Assembly (NCBI GenBank): GCA_046331705.1
Contig: JAXLQJ010000012.1
Span: forward strand, 62,001 to 126,000
Source of the DNA: JADJOY01 sp046331705 [NCBI: bacterium]
Lineage (GTDB): Bacteria; JADJOY01
DNA length: 64,000 bases
Reading direction: 5' to 3'
Position numbers and translations under genes: made by a program. Below the pieces are notes generated by a model. The model was not told the DNA's origin. It saw only the letters and a program-made list of their open reading frames with translations, and searched no databases. Of the stretch, positions 43,168 to 52,111 are shown in pieces (within the stretch, counting starts at the first letter, position 1; every line of letters starts with the position of its first letter).

Positions 43168-43256
43168 GTGGAGGCCTGGTCCCTTTCCGAGCCGAGCGAG
43201 TCGCCGGCTCGCTCCGAGTGTAGTCGAGACTACCCACCCGTGCCTTGGGTGCGAGC

Positions 43257-43670
<414 letters not shown>

Positions 43671-44144
43671 TCAGCGGCTGCGAGCGGCGCCGCGACGCGG
43701 CGCAGCGCGCGGTCTCACCGGCAACGCATCGCGCATCTCGGCTGGACGCACCACCAGATCGCGCAGGCGCGTACCGTCGAGCTCACGCAGGAATGCGGTG
43801 GTGGCGCGCTCGAGGAGGGGCGCCAGCCGGCACACCGAGGTGATCGGGCACGAGTTGGTCCGCTCGTCGAAGCACTCCACCAGATCGAGCTGCGACTCGA
43901 GATTGCGCACGATCTCGCCGACGGTGACGTCCCAGGTGCCGGGCAGGATCCGCACGCCGCCCTGTGCGCCGCGCTTCGCCTCGACGTAGCCGAGCTCGCA
44001 CAGGCGGTGCACGACCTTGAGCAGGTGATTCCACGAGACGTTGAAGAGCTGTGCGAGCTCTTCGGTCGTGACGTGCCCGTCCTCACGCGTGGCGAGGTAC
44101 ATGAGCACGCGCAACCCGTAGTCGGTGAACTGAGTCAATCGCAC
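43671..44144 (-). CDS. nsrR: Rrf2-family repressor, NsrR-like
   Basis: This 157-residue protein has an N-terminal winged helix ('LTQFTDYGLRVLMYLA', residues 3-18; 'SWNHLLKVVHRLCELGYVE') and three cysteines at 91, 99 and 105 in 'ECFDERTNSCPITSVCRL', matching the [4Fe-4S] ligands of NsrR; Asp8, the fourth ligand in Streptomyces NsrR, is present. NsrR loses DNA binding when nitric oxide damages the cluster. It is divergent from a cytochrome-nirK operon with a perfect palindrome between, the expected arrangement for an NO- or nitrite-controlled repressor. The C-terminal 20 residues are Arg-rich. Confidence 0.9.
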   Translation of the reverse strand: MRLTQFTDYGLRVLMYLATREDGHVTTEELAQLFNVSWNHLLKVVHRLCELGYVEAKRGAQGGVRILPGTWDVTVGEIVRNLESQLDLVECFDERTNSCPITSVCRLAPLLERATTAFLRELDGTRLRDLVVRPAEMRDALPVRPRAAPRRGAARSR

Positions 44145-44169
44145 GAGAACGACTTTCTCCTCATCGTCG

Positions 44170-44198
44170 TTGACAGCAAGGCCGCTGCGGCGTATTGT
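44170..44198 (+). promoter_or_regulatory. Near-consensus sigma-70 promoter of the cytochrome-nirK operon
   Basis: A perfect -35 TTGACA (44170-44175), an exact 17-bp spacer and a -10 TATTGT (44193-44198) face the cytochrome gene. Transcription would start near 44205, in the middle of the adjoining palindrome, leaving a leader of about 83 bases. Confidence 0.75.
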
Positions 44199-44219
44199 CG
44201 CATCTAAGATGCGACAATA
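44193..44219. promoter_or_regulatory. 27-bp palindromic operator, probably for the NsrR-like repressor
   Basis: A perfect inverted repeat has 13-bp arms (TATTGTCGCATCT and its complement) around a single central base at 44206. It covers the -10 box and start point of the rightward promoter and lies 49 bp before the repressor's own ATG. It can therefore control both directions. Size and symmetry (long arms, 1-bp centre) fit the 11-1-11 type of Rrf2/NsrR sites. Confidence 0.75.
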
Positions 44220-44288
44220 GATCTTCCGCCTCGAATTGCTCGGCGCTCGCGGCGATCGGGATCACGGGACTCTCTCTAACACGGAGGC

Positions 44289-45059
44289 GTGCCGCAATTG
44301 AGGAATTTAGAATACCAGTTATCGAGGGCGCGCGGCTTCCTCGAGCGGACGGCGCGCTGGATCGCGACCGGAGCCGCCGCGATGGCGCTGAGCAGCGGTG
44401 CATACGCCGCGAGCGACGGCGCCGCCGTTCTGCACGAGCTCGGCTGTGCCGACTGCCATGCGGTCGCCGCGCCCAAGCCCGAGGAGCGAACGCTGGCGGC
44501 CTACGCCACGCGCAAGGGACCGGATCTCTTCTACGCGGGCAGCAAGTACCGACCCGAGTGGCTGCACCGCTGGCTGGCTCATCCGATTCCGATTCGTCCC
44601 GCCGGCCTACACCCCGCGGATCGAACCCGCACCGCCGCGGACGGCGATCACCTCTCCGCCGAGGCGCTGCCTGCGCATCCCGCGGTGGCGCCGAACCGCG
44701 TGGACGCGGTGGTCTCGGCGCTCGTGAGCCTGAGCTGGGGCCGCCAGCTGACGGCGGCGGCGACGCCGACGCACGCGGCCGTTCCGCGTGCGCTCGCGGA
44801 GCTCAACTTCGTGAAGTTCAAGGGCTGCGGCTCGTGCCATCGAACGTCGAGCGCGAGCCCGCCGCTCTCGGGGCCCGATCTCGTCGACGCGTTCCAGCGC
44901 CTTCGCCCCGAGTTCCTGGCCAGCGTGATCGCGACCCCGCAGGCGTGGGATCCGGTGGCGCCGATGCCGGGCTACGGCCTCGAGCCGGTCGAGGTGGCGA
45001 AGCTCGTCGAGTACCTGCGGCTCGTGAGTGAGGAAGACCATGCCTCCCAGACTCGCTGA
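44289..45059 (+). CDS. Diheme cytochrome c
   Basis: The protein has 256 residues from the GTG at 44289; a TTG at 44298 would be better spaced from the GGAGG at 44283. A signal segment ('IATGAAAMALSSGAYAA') precedes two c-heme domains with motifs CADCH (about residue 53) and CGSCH (about 180). Distal Met candidates lie in 'VAPMPGY' and elsewhere. It should carry electrons in the periplasm, probably to the oxidase or NirK encoded next. It overlaps the next gene by 20 bp. In Nitrosomonas, a diheme cytochrome (NcgB) has the same neighbours. Confidence 0.88.
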   Translation: MPQLRNLEYQLSRARGFLERTARWIATGAAAMALSSGAYAASDGAAVLHELGCADCHAVAAPKPEERTLAAYATRKGPDLFYAGSKYRPEWLHRWLAHPIPIRPAGLHPADRTRTAADGDHLSAEALPAHPAVAPNRVDAVVSALVSLSWGRQLTAAATPTHAAVPRALAELNFVKFKGCGSCHRTSSASPPLSGPDLVDAFQRLRPEFLASVIATPQAWDPVAPMPGYGLEPVEVAKLVEYLRLVSEEDHASQTR

Positions 45060-46569
45060 GCCGATGCGCTCGCGCCGCATCGTGGCGCTCGCCGCGGCCG
45101 TCACCGCGGGCGTCGCGCTGCTCGTGTCCACGTGCTGGGCGGGTGACGACGCCGCGTGGGCCGAGCTCGCGTACCGGACCTACTGCACCCCGTGTCATGG
45201 GCTGGCCGGCAACGGCAAGGGCATCAACGTGCCCGTGATGTCGGTACAGCCGCGCGACCACACCGACACCCGCGAGATGGGCACGCGCAGCGACCAGGAC
45301 CTCTTCAACGCGATCACCGGCGGCGGACCGGCGGTGGGCAAGTCGGCGCTCATGCCGAAGTGGCGATCGTCGTTCAGCGACGAGCAGGTGTGGGCGCTGG
45401 TGCGGCACCTGCGGAAGCTCTCGCACACCGAGGGCGGCGCCGGTGCCGCTGGACCGGCGGCGAGCCCCGGGGCGGCGTCGGTGAGCGGCGCGGACTCGGC
45501 GATCCGACCCGTCCCCGCGCCGGTGCCAGCGCCCGTGGTGGGCGGCGCTCAGGACGTGGTCGCGCCTGCACCGCCCGAGGAGCTCACGAAGCGCTACCCG
45601 AAAGGCGAGGCGCGCAAATTCGAGATCCGGCTCGAGGAGCGCGAGCTCGAGGTCGCGCCGGGCTTCAAGACCAAGGTGTGGGCCTTCGACGGTCAAGTTC
45701 CCGGCCCGCTCATCCACGTCCGTGAGGGCGACGACGTGGAGGTGCGCTTCGTCAACCTCTCGTCCATGGAGCACACGATTCACTGGCACGGGATGCACCA
45801 GCGCGGCACGTGGCAGAGCGACGGGGTTCCCAACGTCACCCAACAGCCCGTGCAGCCCGGCGGCAGCTTCGTCTACCGGTTCGTCGCCACCCGCCCCGGG
45901 ACGCTCTGGTACCACTGCCACGTCAACGTCTCCGAGCACGTGGCGCTGCGCGGCATGTGGGGACCGCTGATCGTCGATCCGCTCGAGCCCACCGAGCTCG
46001 AGAAGCAGGTGACGAAGGACGCGATCCTCATGTTCTCGGGCTTCAGCTCGTCCGTCGCCGATCGGTACGGCGTGGGCGGTGGCCCCAGCGAGGTCCGCGA
46101 CTACTACGCGATCAACGGCAAGTCGTTTCCGCTGACCCAACCGCTGCGCGTGAAGAGGGGCGACGTGCTGCGGCTCCGGCTCTTCGGCGCCGGCACGAAC
46201 GTCGCCTTTCACCTTCATGGGCACGACATGCTCGTCACCCACAAGGACGGGCTGCCGCTTCCCGCTCCCTACTGGGCGGACGTGATTCCGGTGGAAGAGG
46301 GCTCTCGCTACGACGTGATCGTGCGCATGGACAACCCGGGCATCTGGATGACCCACGATCACGTGGACGGACACGTCACCAACGCCGGCAAGGACATGGG
46401 CGGCTCGATGCTCGTCGTCGAGTACGAGGAGATCGAGAAACCCGCCTGGTACGTGTGGAAGGACAAACCCTACGACCCGAACTTCTACTTCAGCGAGAGC
46501 CTGAAAGCAGGCTACGGGCTCTTCGATCACCCGGGCTTCCGCGGCGCGGAAATCCCTGGCGCTCCCTGA
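45040..46569 (+). CDS. Cytochrome c-multicopper oxidase fusion
   Basis: This 509-residue protein starts at the ATG at 45040, behind GAGGAAG. A signal peptide ('VALAAAVTAGVALLVSTCWA') is followed by a monoheme cytochrome c domain with CTPCH at about 49-53, a Pro/Ala-rich linker (about 140-175) and a two-domain multicopper oxidase. Copper ligands are visible: 'HTIHWHG' and 'WYHCHVNVSEHVALRGM' (Cys, His, Met of a type 1 site in the first domain), then 'FHLHGHD' and 'HDHVDGH' in the second. It is secreted and may oxidise a small molecule or protect against NO-related stress. In Nitrosomonas, NcgA (oxidase) and NcgC (cytochrome) are separate proteins. Confidence 0.88.
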   Translation: MPPRLAEPMRSRRIVALAAAVTAGVALLVSTCWAGDDAAWAELAYRTYCTPCHGLAGNGKGINVPVMSVQPRDHTDTREMGTRSDQDLFNAITGGGPAVGKSALMPKWRSSFSDEQVWALVRHLRKLSHTEGGAGAAGPAASPGAASVSGADSAIRPVPAPVPAPVVGGAQDVVAPAPPEELTKRYPKGEARKFEIRLEERELEVAPGFKTKVWAFDGQVPGPLIHVREGDDVEVRFVNLSSMEHTIHWHGMHQRGTWQSDGVPNVTQQPVQPGGSFVYRFVATRPGTLWYHCHVNVSEHVALRGMWGPLIVDPLEPTELEKQVTKDAILMFSGFSSSVADRYGVGGGPSEVRDYYAINGKSFPLTQPLRVKRGDVLRLRLFGAGTNVAFHLHGHDMLVTHKDGLPLPAPYWADVIPVEEGSRYDVIVRMDNPGIWMTHDHVDGHVTNAGKDMGGSMLVVEYEEIEKPAWYVWKDKPYDPNFYFSESLKAGYGLFDHPGFRGAEIPGAP

Positions 46570-46649
46570 CGTATCGAATCGAGATCGTCGCCATGGCGCG
46601 CGTCGCGCCGCGGCGGAACCCATCGTTTCACCCGAGGAGAACACACACC

Positions 46650-47591
46650 ATGCAGCACGCGATTCGACGAGCGATCACGTTGGCCGTGCTCGCGAGCCTC
46701 GCTTCCCCGGCGCTCGCGAAGACGGTCAAGGTGGAGATGACCGTGAAGGAGCTCGAGCTCCAGGTCGACAACAAGGGCACCAAGCAAAGGATGTGGACGT
46801 ACGGCGGCACCATCCCCGGCCCGCTGGTGCGGGTGGCGCAAGGGGACGTGGTGGACTTCACGCTCACCAACGACGAGGCCAACAAGAACAGCCACTCGAT
46901 GGACTTTCACGCGGCCATCGTCGACGTCCTCGACGAGTTCGCGGAGGTGAAGCCCGGCAACTCGAAGCATTTCACGTTCGAGGCGAAGTACCCGGGCGTC
47001 TTCATCTATCACTGCGGCGCGTCGGCGATGGTCGAGCACATCTCTCGCGGCATGTACGGGGTCATCATCGTCGATCCGAAGGAAGGCTATTCGGCGGCGT
47101 TTCCCAAGCCGGATCGCGAGTACGTGCTGGTCCAGGGCGATCTCTTCCGTGAAGGCACGTCGGTCGACGACCTGCTCGACGGCAAGAACTGGGTGGGCTC
47201 GCTCATCAACGGCCGAGTCTTTCACTACGACCCGGTCCACGATCCGAACGCCAGCCAGACGCTGGCGGCCAAGCCCGGCGAGCGCGTGCGTTTCTATTTC
47301 GTGAACGCGAACGTCAACGATCCGGTCGCGCTGCACCCGATCGCCGGCATCTGGGACAAGGTTTACGACCAGGGCAACCCGCGCAACGTGACCCACGGCT
47401 CGCAGACGTTCCTGATTCCGCCAGCTTCCGGCGCGATCTTCGATCTCGTGCCTCCCGCGGAGAAGGCCACCAACAACGCGATCGTCGATCACGCGATGCG
47501 GCGCGCGCTGCGCGGTGCCATCACCGTGCTCATGACCAACAAGGACGCCGATCCGGCCCTGGGCCACGGCGATCAAGTCTTGCTCCGCTGA
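46650..47591 (+). CDS. nirK: Copper-containing nitrite reductase NirK
   Basis: This 313-residue protein starts at the ATG at 46650, behind GAGGAGA, with a signal peptide ending 'ASPALA'. It reduces nitrite to nitric oxide in the periplasm. Type 1 copper ligands are seen in 'NSHSMDFHAA' and 'YHCGASAMVEHISRGMYG' (His, Cys, His, Met). The catalytic Asp is the one in 'SMDFHA'. Type 2 His ligands are in that segment, 'YHC' and 'VDHAMRRA', with the catalytic His likely in 'VALHPIAGIWDKVY'. There is no C-terminal cytochrome or cupredoxin extension. It is third in the operon behind the NsrR-type operator. Confidence 0.95.
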   Translation: MQHAIRRAITLAVLASLASPALAKTVKVEMTVKELELQVDNKGTKQRMWTYGGTIPGPLVRVAQGDVVDFTLTNDEANKNSHSMDFHAAIVDVLDEFAEVKPGNSKHFTFEAKYPGVFIYHCGASAMVEHISRGMYGVIIVDPKEGYSAAFPKPDREYVLVQGDLFREGTSVDDLLDGKNWVGSLINGRVFHYDPVHDPNASQTLAAKPGERVRFYFVNANVNDPVALHPIAGIWDKVYDQGNPRNVTHGSQTFLIPPASGAIFDLVPPAEKATNNAIVDHAMRRALRGAITVLMTNKDADPALGHGDQVLLR

Positions 47592-47706
47592 CCCGTCGGG
47601 TAGCGCCCCGCCCGTGCCGCGCCTCCGCGCACCGCGCGTGCGCGGCGGGGCAGGGCGTGCTCCGTCTCGATCGCACGCCGATCCCACCTCCACGAGAAGC
47701 CCGTCG

Positions 47707-48840
47707 ATGCGCCCCGCTCGCGCTCTCGGCCTCACCCTCGCCGCGCTCTCGCTCGTCGCCGTCGCCACGTGGTGGATCGCGCCGGTCGCGCGTCGCGACC
47801 CGCCGCGCGCGGCGGCGACGGAGCGGCTGGCCACGTACCAATGCTCGATGCACCCGCAGGTCGTCGCCGCGGAACCCGGGTCGTGCCCGATCTGCGGCAT
47901 GACGCTCACGCGGGTCGCGCAAGACGAGAACGAGCACGTTCCGGCACCGCCCGCGCCCGGCGGCGCCGCCGCCGACGATCACGCGTCGTTCTCGCTCGCG
48001 CCCGCGCGCGAGCAGGTCATCGGCGTCCGCACGGCGACCGTCGAGTTTCGCGAGCTTCATCGCACGCTCCACACCGGCGGGAAGGTCGCCTTCGATCCCG
48101 ACCTCTACGCGGCGCTCGCCGACTACCGCGATGCGCGTGACGCTCGCGACGCGCTCACCGCCACCCAGACGGCCGAGGACCGACAACGCGCCGACGCCTT
48201 GCTGCGGAGCGCCTCGGTCCGGCTGCGGCTGCTCGGCCTGTCGATCGGCCAGCTCGAGGCGCTCGCCCGGGCGGGCTCGGATCCGACCGCGATGCTGCTT
48301 CCCGGGCAGGGCGCGTGGGTGAACGCGGATCTCCATGCGCCGCTCGTGGACCTACCGCGCCCGGGCCTGCCCGTGGTGGTGACCTCGCCGAGCGCTCCTG
48401 GCCGGGCGTTTCGCGGGCAGCTCGTCACCGTCGACACCCTCGCCACGGGTCTCGCGCGCGGCCTGCGAGTGCGCGCGCAGGTGGCGACGCCGGGTGGCGG
48501 GCTGATCGACGAGACGATCGTCCAGCTCGCGATCGAGGTGCCGCTGGGGCGCAGGCTCGCGCTACCCGAAGGCGCGCTCCTCGACACCGGGCGGCGGCGT
48601 CTGGTCTTCGTCCGTCACGCCGACGGTCGCTTCGAGCCGCGCGACGTCGTGGTCGGCCAGGAAGGCGAGGACTACGACGAGGTCCTGGCGGGGCTCGCGC
48701 CGGGCGAGCGCGTGGTGACTTCCGCCAACTTCCTGATCGATTCGGAGTCACGCTTCCGCGCTGCGCTCGCCGCCTTCGATCCGCGCGCCGACGAGCGCCC
48801 CGCCGCGGTCGACGCCGCTCGAGCCGACGCCGCGCGATGA
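47707..48840 (+). CDS. Heavy-metal RND efflux adaptor, CusB-like
   Basis: This 377-residue periplasmic adaptor has an N-terminal membrane anchor ('ALGLTLAALSLVAVATWWIA'), a heavy-metal-binding domain 'YQCSMHPQV' with 'GSCPICGMTL' (residues about 44-68), and a shortened helical hairpin and beta-barrel ('LPEGALLDTGRRRLVFVRH', 'VVVGQEGEDYDEVLAGLAPGERVV'). It links an RND pump to an outer-membrane channel or delivers metal. It overlaps the pump gene by 4 bp (ATGA) and follows nirK by 115 bp. The hairpin is shorter than in E. coli CusB. Confidence 0.88.
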   Translation: MRPARALGLTLAALSLVAVATWWIAPVARRDPPRAAATERLATYQCSMHPQVVAAEPGSCPICGMTLTRVAQDENEHVPAPPAPGGAAADDHASFSLAPAREQVIGVRTATVEFRELHRTLHTGGKVAFDPDLYAALADYRDARDARDALTATQTAEDRQRADALLRSASVRLRLLGLSIGQLEALARAGSDPTAMLLPGQGAWVNADLHAPLVDLPRPGLPVVVTSPSAPGRAFRGQLVTVDTLATGLARGLRVRAQVATPGGGLIDETIVQLAIEVPLGRRLALPEGALLDTGRRRLVFVRHADGRFEPRDVVVGQEGEDYDEVLAGLAPGERVVTSANFLIDSESRFRAALAAFDPRADERPAAVDAARADAAR

Positions 48841-51800
48841 TCCGGCGCCTCATCGCGCTGAGCGCGGAGCACCGCCTCTGGGTGGTGATCCTCACGGCCG
48901 CTGCGCTCGCCGGCGCGGCGTGGACGATCGGCCGGTTGCCGCTCGATGCCATCCCGGATCTCTCCGACACGCAGGTGATCGTCTACTCGCGCTGGGATCG
49001 GAGCCCGGATGTCCTGGAGGACCAGGTCACCTATCCCATCGTGAGCGCTCTGCTCGGCGCGCCGCGGGTGAAGGCGGTGCGCGGGCTCTCGGACTTCGGC
49101 TACTCGTACGTGTACGTGATCTTCGAGGACGGCACCGACCTCTACTGGGCACGAGCGCGCGTGCTCGAGTCGCTGAGCAAGATCCAGGCGCGCCTGCCCA
49201 GCGGCGTGAAGACCGAGATCGGCCCGGACGCGACGAGCGTCGGCTGGGTCTACCAGTACGCGCTGAAGGACGTGTCCGGCGAGCACGACCTGGCGCAGCT
49301 GCGCACACTTCAAGATTGGCTGCTGCGCTATGCGTTGCAGTCGGTGCCGGGCGTGGCCGAGGTCGCTTCGATCGGCGGGTTCGTGAAGCAATACCAGGTC
49401 GACGTCGATCCGGATCTGCTGCTCGCGTACGGCATCCCGCTCACCCGGCTGCTGGACGCGGTTCGCAAGGGCAACGGCGAGACCGGCGGGCGGCTGATCG
49501 AGCTGGCGGGCACCGAATACATGATTCGGGGCCGCGGGTACGCCAGCTCGACCGAGGATCTCGGCAAGATCGTCGTGGGGGTGAACGCCGCCGACCAGAA
49601 GCCGATCCTCGTGAAGCAGCTGGCCCGGGTTCACCTGGGTCCCGACCTGCGCCGCGGCGTCGCCGACCTCGACGGCCTCGGCGACACGGTCGGCGGGGTC
49701 GTGGTGATGCGCCAGGGCGAGAACGCGCTGGCGGTCATCGATCGCGTGAAGGCGACACTCGAAGCGCTCGCGCCGTCGCTGCCCGCGGGGGTCGAGGTGG
49801 TGCCGGTCTACGACCGGGGGCCGCTCATCCGGCGCTCGATCGCCACGCTGCTGCGCGCACTCGTCGAGGAGATGCTGATCGTGAGCCTGGTGATCGTCGT
49901 GTTCCTTCGCCACCTGCCGTCGGCGATCGTCCCCATCGTCACGATTCCGGTGGCGGTGGCGCTCTCGTTCGTGCCGCTTCATCTCCTCGGTGTGACGATC
50001 AACCTGACGTCGCTGGCCGGAATCGCGATCTCCATCGGCGTGCTCGTGGACGGCGCGATCGTCGAGGTGGAGAACGCCTACAAGCGCTTGCAGGAGTGGG
50101 TGGCGGGCGGACGGATCGGGGACTTCCGCGCGGTGCGCCTCGCCGCGCTCGAGGAGGTCGGGCCCTCGGTCTTCTTCTCGCTGCTGGTGATCGCGGTGGC
50201 GTTCCTGCCGGTCTTCACGCTCGTCGATCAGGAGGGCCGGCTCTTCAAGCCACTCGCGTACTCGAAGACGCTGGTGATGGCGCTGGCCGCGCTGCTGGCG
50301 GTCACGCTCGACCCCGCGCTGCGCGTGCTGTTCACGCGCATGGATCCGGTGGTGCTGCGGCCGCGCTGGCTCGGGCGGATCGCGAATGCGCTCGTGGTCG
50401 GTCGCTATCGCGCCGAGGAGACGCACCCGGTCAGCCGCGTGCTGTTCCGGGTCTACGAGCCGGTGTGCCGCTGGGTGCTGCGGCATCCGCGCGTCACGCT
50501 CGGCGGCGCGCTGGCGCTCGTCGTCTCCACGGTGCCGGTGTTCACGCGACTCGGCTCGGAGTTCATGCCGCCGCTCGACGAGGGTGCGTTGCTCTACATG
50601 CCCACGGCGCTGCCCGGCATGTCGGTCACGGAGGCGCAACGCATCCTCGGCGTCCAGGGCCGGATCCTGCGCGGATTCCCGGAGGTGAAGACCGTCTTCG
50701 GCAAGGCGGGGCGGGTGGATTCGCCCACCGATCCGGCGCCGCTCTCGATGGTCGAGACCACCATCCAGCTCGAGCCCGAGAGCCGCTGGCGGAAGAAGCA
50801 ACGCTGGTACTCCGGCGCTCCCGAGATCGTGCAACGGCCGCTGCGCTTGCTCTGGCCCGATCGCATCTCGCTCGACGAGCTGCGTGACGCGATGGATTCC
50901 GAGCTGCGCCTGCCGGGGATCCCGAACATCTGGACGATGCCGATCCGCAACCGCATCGACATGCTCTCGACGGGGATCCGCACGCCCGTGGGCATCAAGG
51001 TGCTGGGGCCGGAGTCCGCCGAGATCCAGCGCATCGGCGAGCGCCTCGAGGCGCTGCTGCGCGAGATCCCCGGCACGCGCAGCGCGGTCGCCGAGCGCAC
51101 CGCCGGTGGGTACTACCTCGATTTCGTGCTGAACCGCGACGCGCTGGCGCGCTACGGAGTCGCGATCGAGGACGCCAACGCCATCATCGCGGCGGCGATC
51201 GGCGGCGAGCCGGTCACCACCACCGTCGAGGGGCGCGAGCGTTACACCGTGAGCGTCCGCTACGCGCGGGACTTTCGCGACACCGTGCAGCACCTCGCCG
51301 CGGTGCTGGTGCCGATCGAATCCGGCGGGCAGGTGGCGCTCGGCGAGCTGGCCGAGATCCGGCGCTCGGAAGGCCCGAGCATGATCCGCGACGAGAACGG
51401 TCGGCTCGCGGGCTACGTGTTCGTGGACCTGGCGGAACGCGACGTGAGCGGCTACCTCCGCGAGGCCCGCCGACGTGTGGGCGCCGAGCTCACGCTACCC
51501 GCCGGCTACACGCTGACCTGGAGCGGCCAGTTCGAGAACATGGAGCGCGTGCGGCGGCGGCTCGCCGTCGTCGTGCCGCTCACGCTCGTCCTCATCGCGC
51601 TCTTGCTCTACGCGAACACCCGTTCCGTGGTGAAAGCCGGGATCGTGATGCTGGCGGTGCCGTTCTCGCTGATCGGAGCGGTGTGGTTGCTGTGGGCGCT
51701 CGACTACCAGCTCTCGATCGCGGTGTGGATCGGCATGATCGCGCTCATGGGCCTCGATGCCGAGACCGGCGTGTTCATGCTGCTCTACCTGGATCTTGCC

Positions 51801-52094
51801 CTCGACGAGCGGAAGCGCCACGGCCGGCTGCGCTGTCGCGGCGACCTGGACGACGCGATCGTCGAGGGCGCCGTGAAGCGCGTCCGTCCCAAGCTGATGA
51901 CGGTCCTGGCGGCGTTCCTGGGGCTCTTGCCGCTCATGTGGTCGACGGGAACCGGCGCCGACATGATGAAGCGCGTCGCCGCGCCGATGGTGGGTGGGCT
52001 CGCGACCTCGTTCGCCCTCGAGCTTCTCGTCTATCCGGTGCTCTACGCGTGGTGGAAGTCGCGCGGCCCTGACTTGCGGGCCGTTCCGGGTTAA
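48837..52094 (+). CDS. Heavy-metal RND efflux pump, CusA-like
   Basis: This 1085-residue inner-membrane pump has the classic RND layout: a helix at the start, two large periplasmic loops and two blocks of membrane helices ('MLIVSLVIVVFLRHLPSAIVPIVTIPVAVALSF' region and the C-terminal block). 'GLDAETGVFMLLYLDLA' and 'VGVNAADQKPILVKQLA' are typical of the CusA/CzcA group. Methionine-rich segments near the second loop suggest copper or silver. No CusC-type outer-membrane channel gene is present nearby. With NirK upstream, it probably removes excess copper. Confidence 0.92.
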   Translation: MIRRLIALSAEHRLWVVILTAAALAGAAWTIGRLPLDAIPDLSDTQVIVYSRWDRSPDVLEDQVTYPIVSALLGAPRVKAVRGLSDFGYSYVYVIFEDGTDLYWARARVLESLSKIQARLPSGVKTEIGPDATSVGWVYQYALKDVSGEHDLAQLRTLQDWLLRYALQSVPGVAEVASIGGFVKQYQVDVDPDLLLAYGIPLTRLLDAVRKGNGETGGRLIELAGTEYMIRGRGYASSTEDLGKIVVGVNAADQKPILVKQLARVHLGPDLRRGVADLDGLGDTVGGVVVMRQGENALAVIDRVKATLEALAPSLPAGVEVVPVYDRGPLIRRSIATLLRALVEEMLIVSLVIVVFLRHLPSAIVPIVTIPVAVALSFVPLHLLGVTINLTSLAGIAISIGVLVDGAIVEVENAYKRLQEWVAGGRIGDFRAVRLAALEEVGPSVFFSLLVIAVAFLPVFTLVDQEGRLFKPLAYSKTLVMALAALLAVTLDPALRVLFTRMDPVVLRPRWLGRIANALVVGRYRAEETHPVSRVLFRVYEPVCRWVLRHPRVTLGGALALVVSTVPVFTRLGSEFMPPLDEGALLYMPTALPGMSVTEAQRILGVQGRILRGFPEVKTVFGKAGRVDSPTDPAPLSMVETTIQLEPESRWRKKQRWYSGAPEIVQRPLRLLWPDRISLDELRDAMDSELRLPGIPNIWTMPIRNRIDMLSTGIRTPVGIKVLGPESAEIQRIGERLEALLREIPGTRSAVAERTAGGYYLDFVLNRDALARYGVAIEDANAIIAAAIGGEPVTTTVEGRERYTVSVRYARDFRDTVQHLAAVLVPIESGGQVALGELAEIRRSEGPSMIRDENGRLAGYVFVDLAERDVSGYLREARRRVGAELTLPAGYTLTWSGQFENMERVRRRLAVVVPLTLVLIALLLYANTRSVVKAGIVMLAVPFSLIGAVWLLWALDYQLSIAVWIGMIALMGLDAETGVFMLLYLDLALDERKRHGRLRCRGDLDDAIVEGAVKRVRPKLMTVLAAFLGLLPLMWSTGTGADMMKRVAAPMVGGLATSFALELLVYPVLYAWWKSRGPDLRAVPG

Positions 52095-52111
52095 GCCAAC
52101 GTCGGTTGGCC

